From assembly GCA_947366645.1 (NCBI GenBank), contig CANBAX010000058.1, positions 1 to 5,301 of the forward strand: a stretch of 5,301 nt of DNA, in the 5' to 3' direction. Made by a program: the position numbers and the translations under genes. The notes beneath the pieces are model-generated. The model did not search any database. It had not been told where the DNA came from and saw only the letters and a program-made list of their open reading frames with translations. Source of the stretch: an uncultured Clostridia bacterium (lineage in GTDB: Bacteria; Bacillota; Clostridia; Christensenellales; UBA1242). This document shows positions 1 through 4,861 of the stretch, one piece after another (within the stretch, counting starts at the first letter, position 1; each line of letters starts with the position of its first letter).

Positions 1-2
1 TC

Positions 3-31
3 TTGACTTTTGTAATTATAAATGTTAGTAT
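3..31 (+). promoter_or_regulatory. Promoter of the RHH gene (TTGACT, 17 bp, extended -10 TAGTAT)
   Basis: A -35 box TTGACT (3-8) is followed after 17 bases by TAGTAT (26-31), with TG at 23-24 forming an extended -10. Transcription would start near 38, giving a leader of about 33 bases that holds a perfect ribosome site. Both operator repeats overlap the promoter, one in the spacer and one over the start point. The -10 matches consensus at only four of six positions, so the TG extension probably matters. Confidence 0.6.
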
Positions 32-50
32 ACTTTTGTAATTATAAAAG
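6..50. repeat. Two-copy near-palindromic operator
   Basis: The 17-base sequence ACTTTTGTAATTATAAA occurs exactly at 6-22 and 32-48, a 26-base repeat distance. The second copy extends to CTTTTGTAATTATAAAAG (33-50), an 18-base palindrome broken by a single mismatched pair. The copies lie between -35 and -10 and over the transcription start of a gene for a ribbon-helix-helix protein. Such proteins bind short symmetric sites as dimers and commonly repress their own promoter. Binding itself is inferred. Confidence 0.6.
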
Positions 51-52
51 TA

Positions 53-62
53 AAAGGAGGTG
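53..62 (+). promoter_or_regulatory. Ribosome binding site that fixes the TTG start
   Basis: AAAGGAGGTG is close to a perfect match to the 3' end of 16S rRNA. Its distance to the TTG at 71 is 8 bases, which is optimal, while the in-frame ATG at 80 is 17 bases away. This argues for TTG as the true start. Confidence 0.8.
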
Positions 63-70
63 AAAACACA

Positions 71-241
71 TTGGCAAAAATGGGGCGTCCCACAGATTGT
101 CCTAAAAATACACTTGTTCAAATCAGAATGGACGATGAAACAGTGCAGCAACTTCACTACTGCTCTAAGGAACAAGGCGTCAGTCGAGCTGAAGTAGTTA
201 GGCAAGGAATTAAGAGAATCTACGCGGACATAAAAAAATAA
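71..241 (+). CDS. Small ribbon-helix-helix (CopG/Arc-like) DNA-binding protein
   Basis: A 56-residue protein starting at TTG 71, chosen because AAAGGAGGTG lies 8 bases upstream; the alternative ATG at 80 would remove three residues. After a basic N-terminus (MAKMGRPTD) comes a short strand with alternating residues (LVQIRMD, 15-21), which would pair in the dimer and enter the DNA major groove. Helix one follows (DETVQQLHYCSKEQG), then a turn, and helix two (SRAEVVRQGIKRIYADI). This is the standard ribbon-helix-helix layout, and the GRPTDxPKN start is common in small regulators of Firmicute mobile elements. The likely role is repression of its own promoter through the repeated operator at 6-50. 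A part in element maintenance or transfer control is possible but not shown. No toxin partner is recognisable: the next gene is unlike known RHH-linked toxins. Confidence 0.85.
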   Translation: MAKMGRPTDCPKNTLVQIRMDDETVQQLHYCSKEQGVSRAEVVRQGIKRIYADIKK

Positions 242-365
242 GCTGAGAGCCACGATGCGAAACGAAACTCTCAACTTATCCCTACAACCACAGCAATGCA
301 AATGCTGAAACAGTATCGCAATTACTGAAGTCTTTAGTATTTTACCATAAAGACTTAAAAATTGC
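242..365 (+). other. Hairpin-rich spacer between two small genes (possible structured RNA)
   Basis: Four successive inverted repeats fill this stretch. They are 242-249 with 268-275 (8 pairs, one mismatch); CAGCA 291-295 with TGCTG 303-307; CAGTA 311-315 with TACTG 323-327; and AAGTCTTTA 328-336 with TAAAGACTT 348-356. The second and third have the same size (5-bp stem, 7-base loop) and both loops contain GCAA. An alternative outer pairing, GCAATT 318-323 with AATTGC 360-365, would enclose the fourth hairpin and break the third. No T-run follows, so these are not ordinary terminators. A structured leader for the downstream gene, a protein-binding RNA or a DNA-level site are all possible. Function unknown. 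Confidence 0.35.
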
Positions 366-381
366 AACAGAAATTTATATT

Positions 382-388
382 AAAGGAG
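382..388 (+). promoter_or_regulatory. Ribosome binding site of the 55-residue gene
   Basis: AAAGGAG ends 5 bases before the ATG at 394. It supports this short reading frame as a translated gene. Confidence 0.7.
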
Positions 389-393
389 TTTTT

Positions 394-561
394 ATGGATA
401 AGAAGTTTTTTGAAGATGTCAATGATGGTCTTCTTAAAATTGTGGAAATTGCCCACTGGCTACTTAAATGGCTCAGCATCGAAGAAGGAAGGATGTATCA
501 AAAGGAAAAGATAAAACTATCACAGGAAGAACCTAAGGTTATTAATATTGAAAAAACTTAG
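394..561 (+). CDS. Unrecognised 55-residue protein of the mobile element
   Basis: A short reading frame from ATG 394 to TAG 559-561, preceded by AAAGGAG at 382-388. The protein is highly charged. The first part (about 4-30) can form an amphipathic helix with bulky hydrophobics (FF, LLKIV, HWLLKWL), and the second half is rich in Lys and Glu and probably extended or helical. There is no signal peptide, clear membrane segment, cysteine pair or catalytic motif. It lies 152 bases after the RHH gene in the same direction, separated by a hairpin-rich spacer, and may be cotranscribed with it. The family is not recognised. A peptide-scale accessory or regulatory role is a guess from size and place only. 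Reality as a gene rests on the ribosome site and coding-like composition. Confidence 0.6.
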   Translation: MDKKFFEDVNDGLLKIVEIAHWLLKWLSIEEGRMYQKEKIKLSQEEPKVINIEKT

Positions 562-593
562 CACAAGGCTAAGTTTGTGAGCGCATCCGCGCT
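562..593 (+). repeat. Paired small hairpins just after the 55-residue gene
   Basis: CACAA (562-566) pairs with TTGTG (575-579). Immediately next, AGCGC (580-584) pairs with GCGCT (589-593) across a 4-base loop. No T-run follows, so this is only weakly terminator-like. It could protect the mRNA end or be part of the element's terminal architecture. Confidence 0.35.
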
Positions 594-631
594 AGGCTCT
601 TGAAAGAGATAGTATACCAGTACTCCAACTG

Positions 632-669
632 CACCACATTTTATTGTTTTGAGTCAAATAAAATGGGTG
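632..669. repeat. Long inverted repeat near the element end
   Basis: CACC-A-CATTTTATT (632-645) is the reverse complement of AATAAAATGGGTG (657-669) apart from one bulged A, giving 13 pairs around an 11-base loop. The loop and the 3' arm hold one copy of the TTTTGAGTCAAAT direct repeat. It may be a recombination-protein site or a weak two-way terminator; no strong T-run follows directly. Confidence 0.5.
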
Positions 670-693
670 TAAAGTGAGTTTTTTGAGTCAAAT
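647..693 (+). repeat. Direct repeats TTTTGAGTCAAAT (possible integrase arm-type sites)
   Basis: The 13-base sequence TTTTGAGTCAAAT occurs exactly at 647-659 and 681-693, a 34-base repeat distance, about 60 to 110 bases from the tRNA crossover region. Short direct repeats set back from the crossover are what tyrosine integrases of the Tn916 and lambda types bind through their N-terminal domain. The assignment is inferred from position and form; no integrase is visible. Confidence 0.5.
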
Positions 694-745
694 TTTTCGG
701 GTCGAAAATCGCTAATTCTCTTTATTTTAAACGCCTGTAGCGTTT
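694..745. repeat. Two perfect short inverted repeats beside the attachment site
   Basis: TTTTCG (694-699) with CGAAAA (703-708), and AAACGC (729-734) with GCGTTT (740-745). The second ends about 10 bases before the tRNA identity begins and is followed by one more T and then CC, so it could be a weak terminator shielding host from element. Equally, both could be sites for integrase, excisionase or host bending proteins. Confidence 0.4.
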
Positions 746-754
746 TCCTAGAAT

Positions 755-811
755 GACTTAAAATCCTGAGTTCGCAAGGACGTGTGGGTTCGACTCCCAC
801 CACCGGCACCA
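755..811 (+). pseudogene. 3' part of tRNA-Leu (UAA), attachment-site duplicate
   Basis: Reading from the anticodon arm: loop CTTAAAA (757-763, anticodon TAA at 759-761), anticodon 3' stem TCCTG (764-768), and long variable arm GTTC-GCAA-GGAC (770-781). The T arm is GTGGG-TTCGACT-CCCAC (784-800), followed by acceptor 3' strand CACCGGC (801-807), discriminator A and CCA to 811. The long variable arm and UAA anticodon identify leucine. The needed 5' half (GCCGGTG acceptor strand, D arm) is absent upstream, and the anticodon 5' stem agrees only at G755 and A756 next to the loop, with one chance match at 753. The tRNA identity therefore starts at about 755. This is the classic footprint of integration into a tRNA 3' end: a copy of the 3' half at the far junction, with the intact gene at the other end of the element. 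It is not expected to give a working tRNA. Confidence 0.85.
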
Positions 812-815
812 CTTA

Positions 816-861
816 AAAACAAAGAGAGAAGTTAGAGTCCTATACTTCTCTCTTTTGTTTT
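816..861 (+). terminator. Strong rho-independent terminator after the tRNA-Leu 3' end
   Basis: AAAACAAAGAGAGAAGT (816-832) pairs with 844-861 over 17 positions with a single bulged T and an 11-base loop, and the 3' arm is T-rich (TCTTTTGTTTT). It lies 4 bases past the tRNA CCA, so it is presumably the original terminator of the host tRNA-Leu transcription unit. The A-rich 5' arm would also allow termination on the minus strand. Confidence 0.85.
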
Positions 862-930
862 GACTGTTTAATTTTTTATGTATTATTATTGGTTTAATAG
901 TTATATTTGAATTCATCTTGATTTTTATAC

Positions 931-962
931 TTGACTTAAGAGTAAGAATTTGGTAATATAAT
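931..962 (+). promoter_or_regulatory. Promoter of the ABC exporter gene, giving a leaderless or 3-base-leader mRNA
   Basis: TTGACT (931-936) is followed after 17 bases by TAATAT (954-959) with TG at 951-952 (extended -10). A perfect TATAAT also overlaps at 957-962, but at 20-base spacing. Either -10 places the start point at about 966 to 969, and the ATG begins at 969. There is no Shine-Dalgarno sequence, which agrees with leaderless initiation. Confidence 0.65.
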
Positions 963-968
963 GTCGTT

Positions 969-2759
969 ATGAAAAAAGATAAAGTTAAAAAACCTAGTAT
1001 TAGGCCATATCTCGCAAAATATAAATGGATTATCGCCCTTTATATTTTTTTGACAATCCTTGCGGGGGGGGGAGATGTACTAAATTCAATTTTACTTGCA
1101 AAAGCCATTGAGCAAATTGCCCTACCTATTACTCCTCATACTCAAGCAATGATATACCTTGGAATTGTTATTGGAATAAATTTAGTGCAAAGGGCTTGCT
1201 ATTACACCCTACACCACATCTATTTTAAATATTCAAGCAAAATGATGTCCGACCTCAATCTTGACCTTGCCAAACAAGCATTTAAATTAAATTCAAAAAC
1301 ATACAATGACCATGACACGGGAACATTTGTCCTTCGTATTGTAGAAGACCCTGCCCGCATTGTCGACTGCATGGCTTCGATTGTGGATATTTTAATGGAT
1401 ATGATTTCCTCTGCTGTTATCGTGGTATACATTGCAACCTTAAATATTTGGATTTCACTCGCGCTTGTACTTCTTATCTTTATCGGCTTTTGGATTGAAT
1501 TTTTTAGAGGAAGATTTCGCCGTAAGAACAGAAGTGAAATGAGAAGAAAACATGACATGATAAACTCACTTACCACCGAAATTGTTAGAAGCGAAAAGGA
1601 TATTAAATCACTGGGGCTTGAAGAAAAACTAAGTGAAGTGTCAAAAGCAAATTACAACTCTTATAGAAAAGCAAGATACAAATTTGACATGACCGACCTT
1701 AAGTTCTGGTGGTCTAGAAACTTTATTTTAAATATTGGTATGCTAACCACCCTTGTTCTCGGCATCTGGCTTATGGATTTGGGCACACTTACCCTTGCAA
1801 CTTTTATGATCGTTTACTCCAACAAAGGCTCGTTATTTAGCCTAATACATGGTGGTGGACAGATTATAAACTGGGTTGTAGATATCAGAGTGTCACACAG
1901 CCGTATGTTCGCCCTTTTCGACGAAAGCGAATTTATCACTGAAAAATTTGGTGAGGAAAGTCTTGACAATGTTATTGGTGAAATTGAGTTTAAAAATGTC
2001 GCTTTTACCTACAAAGAATACGAATTTACCCAGCCCTGCAAGGAAAATTACTATCAAAGAGAACAAAAACTTATCAGTGAAAACAAAATTTTTGAAGACA
2101 TTTCTTTTAAAGTACAACCTAATACAACTGTAGCGTTTGTGGGCAAGTCTGGAAGTGGAAAATCCACAATTCTTAACATTATGTCTAAAATGTATGATGT
2201 GGATTCCGGTCAGGTGCTTATTGACGGGGTTGACATCAAAACTTTAAATAAAGAAAGTTTAAGAAAAGCCATCTCACTTGTAAATCAATTCCCCTACATA
2301 TTTGACATGACAATACGCGAAAACTTACTGCTGGCAAAAAGTGACGCGACAGAGGAAGAAATCAATACTGCTATTGAACAAGCATCCCTAAGCGAATTTA
2401 TCTCTACATTGCCAAAAGGGCTTGATAGCAGAGTGGGTGAAAGCGGAATTAAGCTTTCTGGTGGACAAAAGCAGCGACTTGCTATTGCAAGAGCATTGCT
2501 GCGAAAGTCAAATATTATCATATTTGACGAAAGCACGAGTTCACTTGACAACTTCGCACAAGAGGAAGTGAAGAAAAGCATTGATTCACTGAAAGGCAAA
2601 AGCACAGTTGTAATTGTTGCCCATAGATTATCTACCATTAAAAATGTAGACCATATATATTTTCTTGATGAAGGGAATATTGTAGACGAAGGCAATTTTG
2701 AAGAGTTATTCAAGCGCAATGAAAAGTTTAAGGCAATGTTTTTAGCAGAAAATATATAA
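969..2759 (+). CDS. ABC exporter half-transporter (fused membrane and ATPase domains)
   Basis: A 596-residue type I ABC exporter subunit in the inner membrane; as a dimer it would move a substrate outward using ATP. Six membrane segments fall at about 20-46, 60-83, 135-158, 160-180, 250-272 and 275-303. The ATPase domain (about 337-596) has every key element: A-loop Tyr348, Walker A GKSGSGKS (392-399), Q-loop Gln440, signature LSGGQ (496-500), Walker B IIIFDE (516-521) with catalytic Glu521, D-loop SSLD (524-527) and switch His552. Both half-sites of a homodimer would be active, and no partner gene is adjacent. The ATG at 969 is the only sensible start: there is no in-frame start upstream and the next Met is residue 61. 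Odd points are a 9-G tract at codons 32-35, no ribosome site, and about 20 extra residues (about 350-371) between the A-loop and the next strand. The substrate is unknown; the family exports drugs, lipids and peptides. Confidence 0.93.
   Translation: MKKDKVKKPSIRPYLAKYKWIIALYIFLTILAGGGDVLNSILLAKAIEQIALPITPHTQAMIYLGIVIGINLVQRACYYTLHHIYFKYSSKMMSDLNLDLAKQAFKLNSKTYNDHDTGTFVLRIVEDPARIVDCMASIVDILMDMISSAVIVVYIATLNIWISLALVLLIFIGFWIEFFRGRFRRKNRSEMRRKHDMINSLTTEIVRSEKDIKSLGLEEKLSEVSKANYNSYRKARYKFDMTDLKFWWSRNFILNIGMLTTLVLGIWLMDLGTLTLATFMIVYSNKGSLFSLIHGGGQIINWVVDIRVSHSRMFALFDESEFITEKFGEESLDNVIGEIEFKNVAFTYKEYEFTQPCKENYYQREQKLISENKIFEDISFKVQPNTTVAFVGKSGSGKSTILNIMSKMYDVDSGQVLIDGVDIKTLNKESLRKAISLVNQFPYIFDMTIRENLLLAKSDATEEEINTAIEQASLSEFISTLPKGLDSRVGESGIKLSGGQKQRLAIARALLRKSNIIIFDESTSSLDNFAQEEVKKSIDSLKGKSTVVIVAHRLSTIKNVDHIYFLDEGNIVDEGNFEELFKRNEKFKAMFLAENI
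1064..1072 (+). repeat. G9 homopolymer in coding sequence (candidate phase-variation tract)
   Basis: Nine consecutive G encode part of Ala-Gly-Gly-Gly (residues 32-35) in the first membrane segment. Losing one G makes the frame run GAG ATG TAC TAA and stop at once. Gaining one G stops it after about 13 codons past the tract, at a TGA. Long G tracts are rare in AT-rich coding DNA and are prone to slipped-strand changes. A sequencing or assembly error in tract length is also possible, but nine G gives the full intact protein. Confidence 0.65.
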
Positions 2760-2782
2760 AAAGAGGCGGTCGCCTCTTTTTT
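2758..2782. terminator. Bidirectional rho-independent terminator between converging genes
   Basis: The stem AAAAAGAGGC pairs with GCCTCTTTTT around a 4-base loop (centre 2769-2770), followed by more T. It overlaps the exporter stop codon on the plus strand. On the minus strand it also ends in a T-run and lies 22 bases beyond the stop at 2805, so it serves both transcription units. Confidence 0.9.
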
Positions 2783-2804
2783 GTTTAATTAAAAGATTGG
2801 TTAT

Positions 2805-3188
2805 TTACTTCATAAGTAGCCATGTGAAAAGTGTGGTGCTTATGGAAACTAGCACTGGCAGGACAAAGGAAAACCAAAAATTATTGAAAAGTGATTTACG
2901 ATATTTTACATCATATATTAACCCCTCTTCTTTTAATGTGATACCATTTATCATAAGGTTTTCATTTCCATTTTTATAGGTTGACACATACTCATACGCC
3001 ACTGATTGTTTTGAAAGCGTTAAATAGCCACCTAATTCTAAGCTTAACAAAACCTTTGTTAGATTTATATTTCCACCCAGCTCATAGTACATAGCGTCAA
3101 CAAACTTAAAGTTAAAGTTTTTATCACTTAACTCTATGTTCTTCTTTTGAAGATACTTTAAAACCTTTCGTTCATTAAAATTTAACAT
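2805..3188 (-). CDS. Small membrane-anchored protein with a winged-helix-like body
   Basis: A 127-residue protein. The N-terminal 95 residues look like a winged-helix fold: helix NERKVLKYLQKK, a middle helical part with FKFVDAMYYEL and NLTKVLLSLELGGYLTLSK, then a strand region ending in GITLKEEGL, a phrase typical of the end of such folds. Residues 101-124 (FNNFWFSFVLPVLVSISTTLFTWLL) form one hydrophobic membrane segment, leaving the body in the cytoplasm. It begins 11 bases after the stop of the XRE membrane protein with AAGGA 6 bases before the ATG, so the two are surely cotranscribed. It may bind DNA from the membrane or partner the upstream protein; the wing fold can also serve protein contacts. 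No family name is claimed. Confidence 0.75.
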   Translation of the reverse strand: MLNFNERKVLKYLQKKNIELSDKNFNFKFVDAMYYELGGNINLTKVLLSLELGGYLTLSKQSVAYEYVSTYKNGNENLMINGITLKEEGLIYDVKYRKSLFNNFWFSFVLPVLVSISTTLFTWLLMK

Positions 3189-3199
3189 CTTTTATCCTT

Positions 3200-4822
3200 T
3201 TATAATTCTTCTGAAGCGTCTCTTATTGGTTTTAGCGTAAAGACTATCCACAAATATAACAAAATTGTAAGTCCACTTGTTATTGGCAGAGCAATTTTTG
3301 CACCTAAGGTTAATCCTCCAAAAAATGAAAGTGCCAAGAGGTATAGATTAAACAGTCCTATCGCAGTATTTAAAATAATTCCAAAGATAAATATTGCTAC
3401 ATTTACATATCTTCCGCCATGCTGGAGGCATAAAAACACTATCTGCAAGACAAGAGCAAGTCCACTAACAAATGCTACGTATAAGAGTGTTGAATCTAAA
3501 AACGACAAGCCTATGGAAACGCCAAGCATTATTATCATTAGGTACTGAGCCAGTACTGAAAATTTATATGCCATAATCTTCCCTGGTTTCTGTCCTTGAA
3601 CCATTTTTACTTTATGTAGACCTTTTTCGTCCTCGATATATATACTTTTACGATGAGTATTAATTATTGGTAAAGTGCAAATTCCATATATAGAAGTAAG
3701 GAACAATGATAGATATAGGAATATTCCCCCTATAGTAAAATACTCAAATCCTGTAACCGACATAATCGCAACTATGTCTACAAATAGAACTATGCTCATA
3801 ACTACCGTAAGTACATTATTTGCAGTGTTCATTTTTCGCCTAACCATGCGAGGTACTGCACACGCTATTATCCAGTACACAACATTAAAAACGAGTACCG
3901 CCATACAAATTACGCCTAATCCAACACTGATAAAATTACCCTTCCATACAAACAATGCTTCAAACATTGAGGCGTGGATTTGTTTAAGCCAGACAACACC
4001 GTCATAAGCTGTTACAAGTACCATCAAGCATAAAGACAAAAGTGACAAGGCGGAAACACCAAGCATATACCAATGTTTTGTTTCATATCCACTGACATCA
4101 CATTCATGATAGGTGTATACTTCTTCACGACTGAAATCCCCACCTTCAAGATTCATAACTATTAATAGTATAATTTGTGTTATTACATTAGCAAGTAACA
4201 TTATGTAAGTTATTATACCGCCTGCAGAGACCCTGTCAGTAAACAAAAACATGATTATTATTGTAACTACCAAGCTTAATCCCGCAAACACACAAAGAAA
4301 TATGTTATTCAAAACCTTTAATCTTGCCCTTGCATAATTACTGAGTGCAAGAAGCACCGCCCAGTAGATAATTTCAAAACCAAGTATTAAGATAAAGAAT
4401 CCACCTAGTATCATAAAAAATATGTTATTTGTTGAAAACAACAATTTCATAAGTGAACCAACACCATTGTTTGCATTAAACCCTGGGATAAACATAAGGC
4501 ACAGTGCCAAAAATGCCATAATAGGCACTGCAATTACACTCCACCCCTGTTTCATACCATATCTGTTGAAACCGACAAGTTGTTGTCTTTTTACTTTATA
4601 TTCTTCAGTTATACAGTCCTTTTTCTTCTGTTTTAAAAGTTTATCTATCGAAATTTTATAAAACTTTGAAATTGTTACCAATTCGTCTGCACTTGGCTCA
4701 CGCTTACCATCTTCAAGTTCTTTTAGTTGTTTACATGAAAAAGACAAGAGTTGACTTGCCACCTCTTGACTTAAATTATGTTTCTCTCGAAGTTTTATTA
4801 AATTTTCTTGAAACAATTTCAT
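3200..4822 (-). CDS. XRE-type helix-turn-helix fused to a 12-segment membrane domain
   Basis: A 540-residue protein. Residues 1-63 are an XRE (Cro/CI) helix-turn-helix: the recognition pair is LSQEVASQLLSFSCKQLKELEDGKREPS and the end FYKISIDKLL is standard. After a basic linker (65-80) come about 12 hydrophobic segments, near 94-113, 133-158, 171-195, 202-224, 251-272, 295-321, 334-355, 361-387, 420-441, 445-466, 472-497 and 504-528. Blocks 90-224 and 247-387 align visibly (LCLM; an IIYWA or VVYWI segment; NN; GGI), and 415-528 may be a third copy. A cytoplasmic DNA-binding head on a membrane domain suggests a sensor that regulates genes in response to a membrane signal; ligand and targets are unknown. 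It has its own promoter with no Shine-Dalgarno sequence, heads an operon with the small gene after it, and converges on the ABC exporter. Confidence 0.88.
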   Translation of the reverse strand: MKLFQENLIKLREKHNLSQEVASQLLSFSCKQLKELEDGKREPSADELVTISKFYKISIDKLLKQKKKDCITEEYKVKRQQLVGFNRYGMKQGWSVIAVPIMAFLALCLMFIPGFNANNGVGSLMKLLFSTNNIFFMILGGFFILILGFEIIYWAVLLALSNYARARLKVLNNIFLCVFAGLSLVVTIIIMFLFTDRVSAGGIITYIMLLANVITQIILLIVMNLEGGDFSREEVYTYHECDVSGYETKHWYMLGVSALSLLSLCLMVLVTAYDGVVWLKQIHASMFEALFVWKGNFISVGLGVICMAVLVFNVVYWIIACAVPRMVRRKMNTANNVLTVVMSIVLFVDIVAIMSVTGFEYFTIGGIFLYLSLFLTSIYGICTLPIINTHRKSIYIEDEKGLHKVKMVQGQKPGKIMAYKFSVLAQYLMIIMLGVSIGLSFLDSTLLYVAFVSGLALVLQIVFLCLQHGGRYVNVAIFIFGIILNTAIGLFNLYLLALSFFGGLTLGAKIALPITSGLTILLYLWIVFTLKPIRDASEEL

Positions 4823-4831
4823 CTTGTTTTT

Positions 4832-4861
4832 AGTATAACTATGTTAACTATTTGATGTCAA
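4832..4861 (-). promoter_or_regulatory. Promoter of the membrane-XRE operon, giving a nearly leaderless mRNA
   Basis: Read on the minus strand: -35 TTGACA (4861-4856, perfect), an 18-base spacer, and -10 TATACT (4837-4832). Transcription should start near 4825, three bases before the ATG at 4822. The bases between (AAAAACAAG) hold no ribosome site, which agrees with leaderless initiation. Confidence 0.75.

Larger units (their letters stand above)
1..811. mobile_element. Terminal segment of an integrated mobile element (left boundary outside window)
   Basis: This is inferred from three things. First, 755-811 is a tRNA-Leu 3' part with no 5' half, the usual product of tyrosine-recombinase integration into a tRNA gene. 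Second, the 190 bases before it contain direct and inverted repeats but no gene, as expected at an element end. Third, the two small genes to the left, an autoregulated ribbon-helix-helix protein and an unknown 55-residue protein, are typical of conjugative or mobilizable element cargo. No integrase, excisionase, relaxase or phage structural gene is in view, so the class of element (conjugative element, mobilizable island, prophage or satellite) cannot be decided. The right boundary is the tRNA fragment; the left one lies outside the window. Confidence 0.6.

Noticed and set aside
328..356. Rho-independent terminator between the two small genes
   Set aside because: The 9-bp hairpin is not followed by a T-run on either strand.
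71..561. Toxin-antitoxin pair made of the RHH protein and the 55-residue protein
   Set aside because: The genes are 152 bases apart with hairpins between them and no overlap, and the second protein resembles no known toxin.
725..811. A complete tRNA-Leu gene
   Set aside because: The 5' acceptor strand, D arm and most of the anticodon 5' stem are missing; the upstream bases form an unrelated inverted repeat.
1..811. CRISPR array or insertion sequence
   Set aside because: Repeats occur only twice each with no regular spacers, and no transposase or terminal inverted repeat is present.
1220..1576. Long open frame on the minus strand within the exporter
   Set aside because: It is antisense to a clear ABC exporter, has no ribosome site or recognisable motif, and its composition is what the complement of the real gene would give.
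2294..2719. 141-codon open frame on the minus strand opposite the ATPase domain
   Set aside because: It is a shadow of the ATPase coding frame, with low-complexity Ser/Leu content and no start signals.
3675..4007. 110-codon plus-strand frame opposite the membrane-XRE gene
   Set aside because: It runs antisense to a long membrane protein gene, shows no ribosome site, and its Thr/Ile-rich text reflects the complement of hydrophobic codons.
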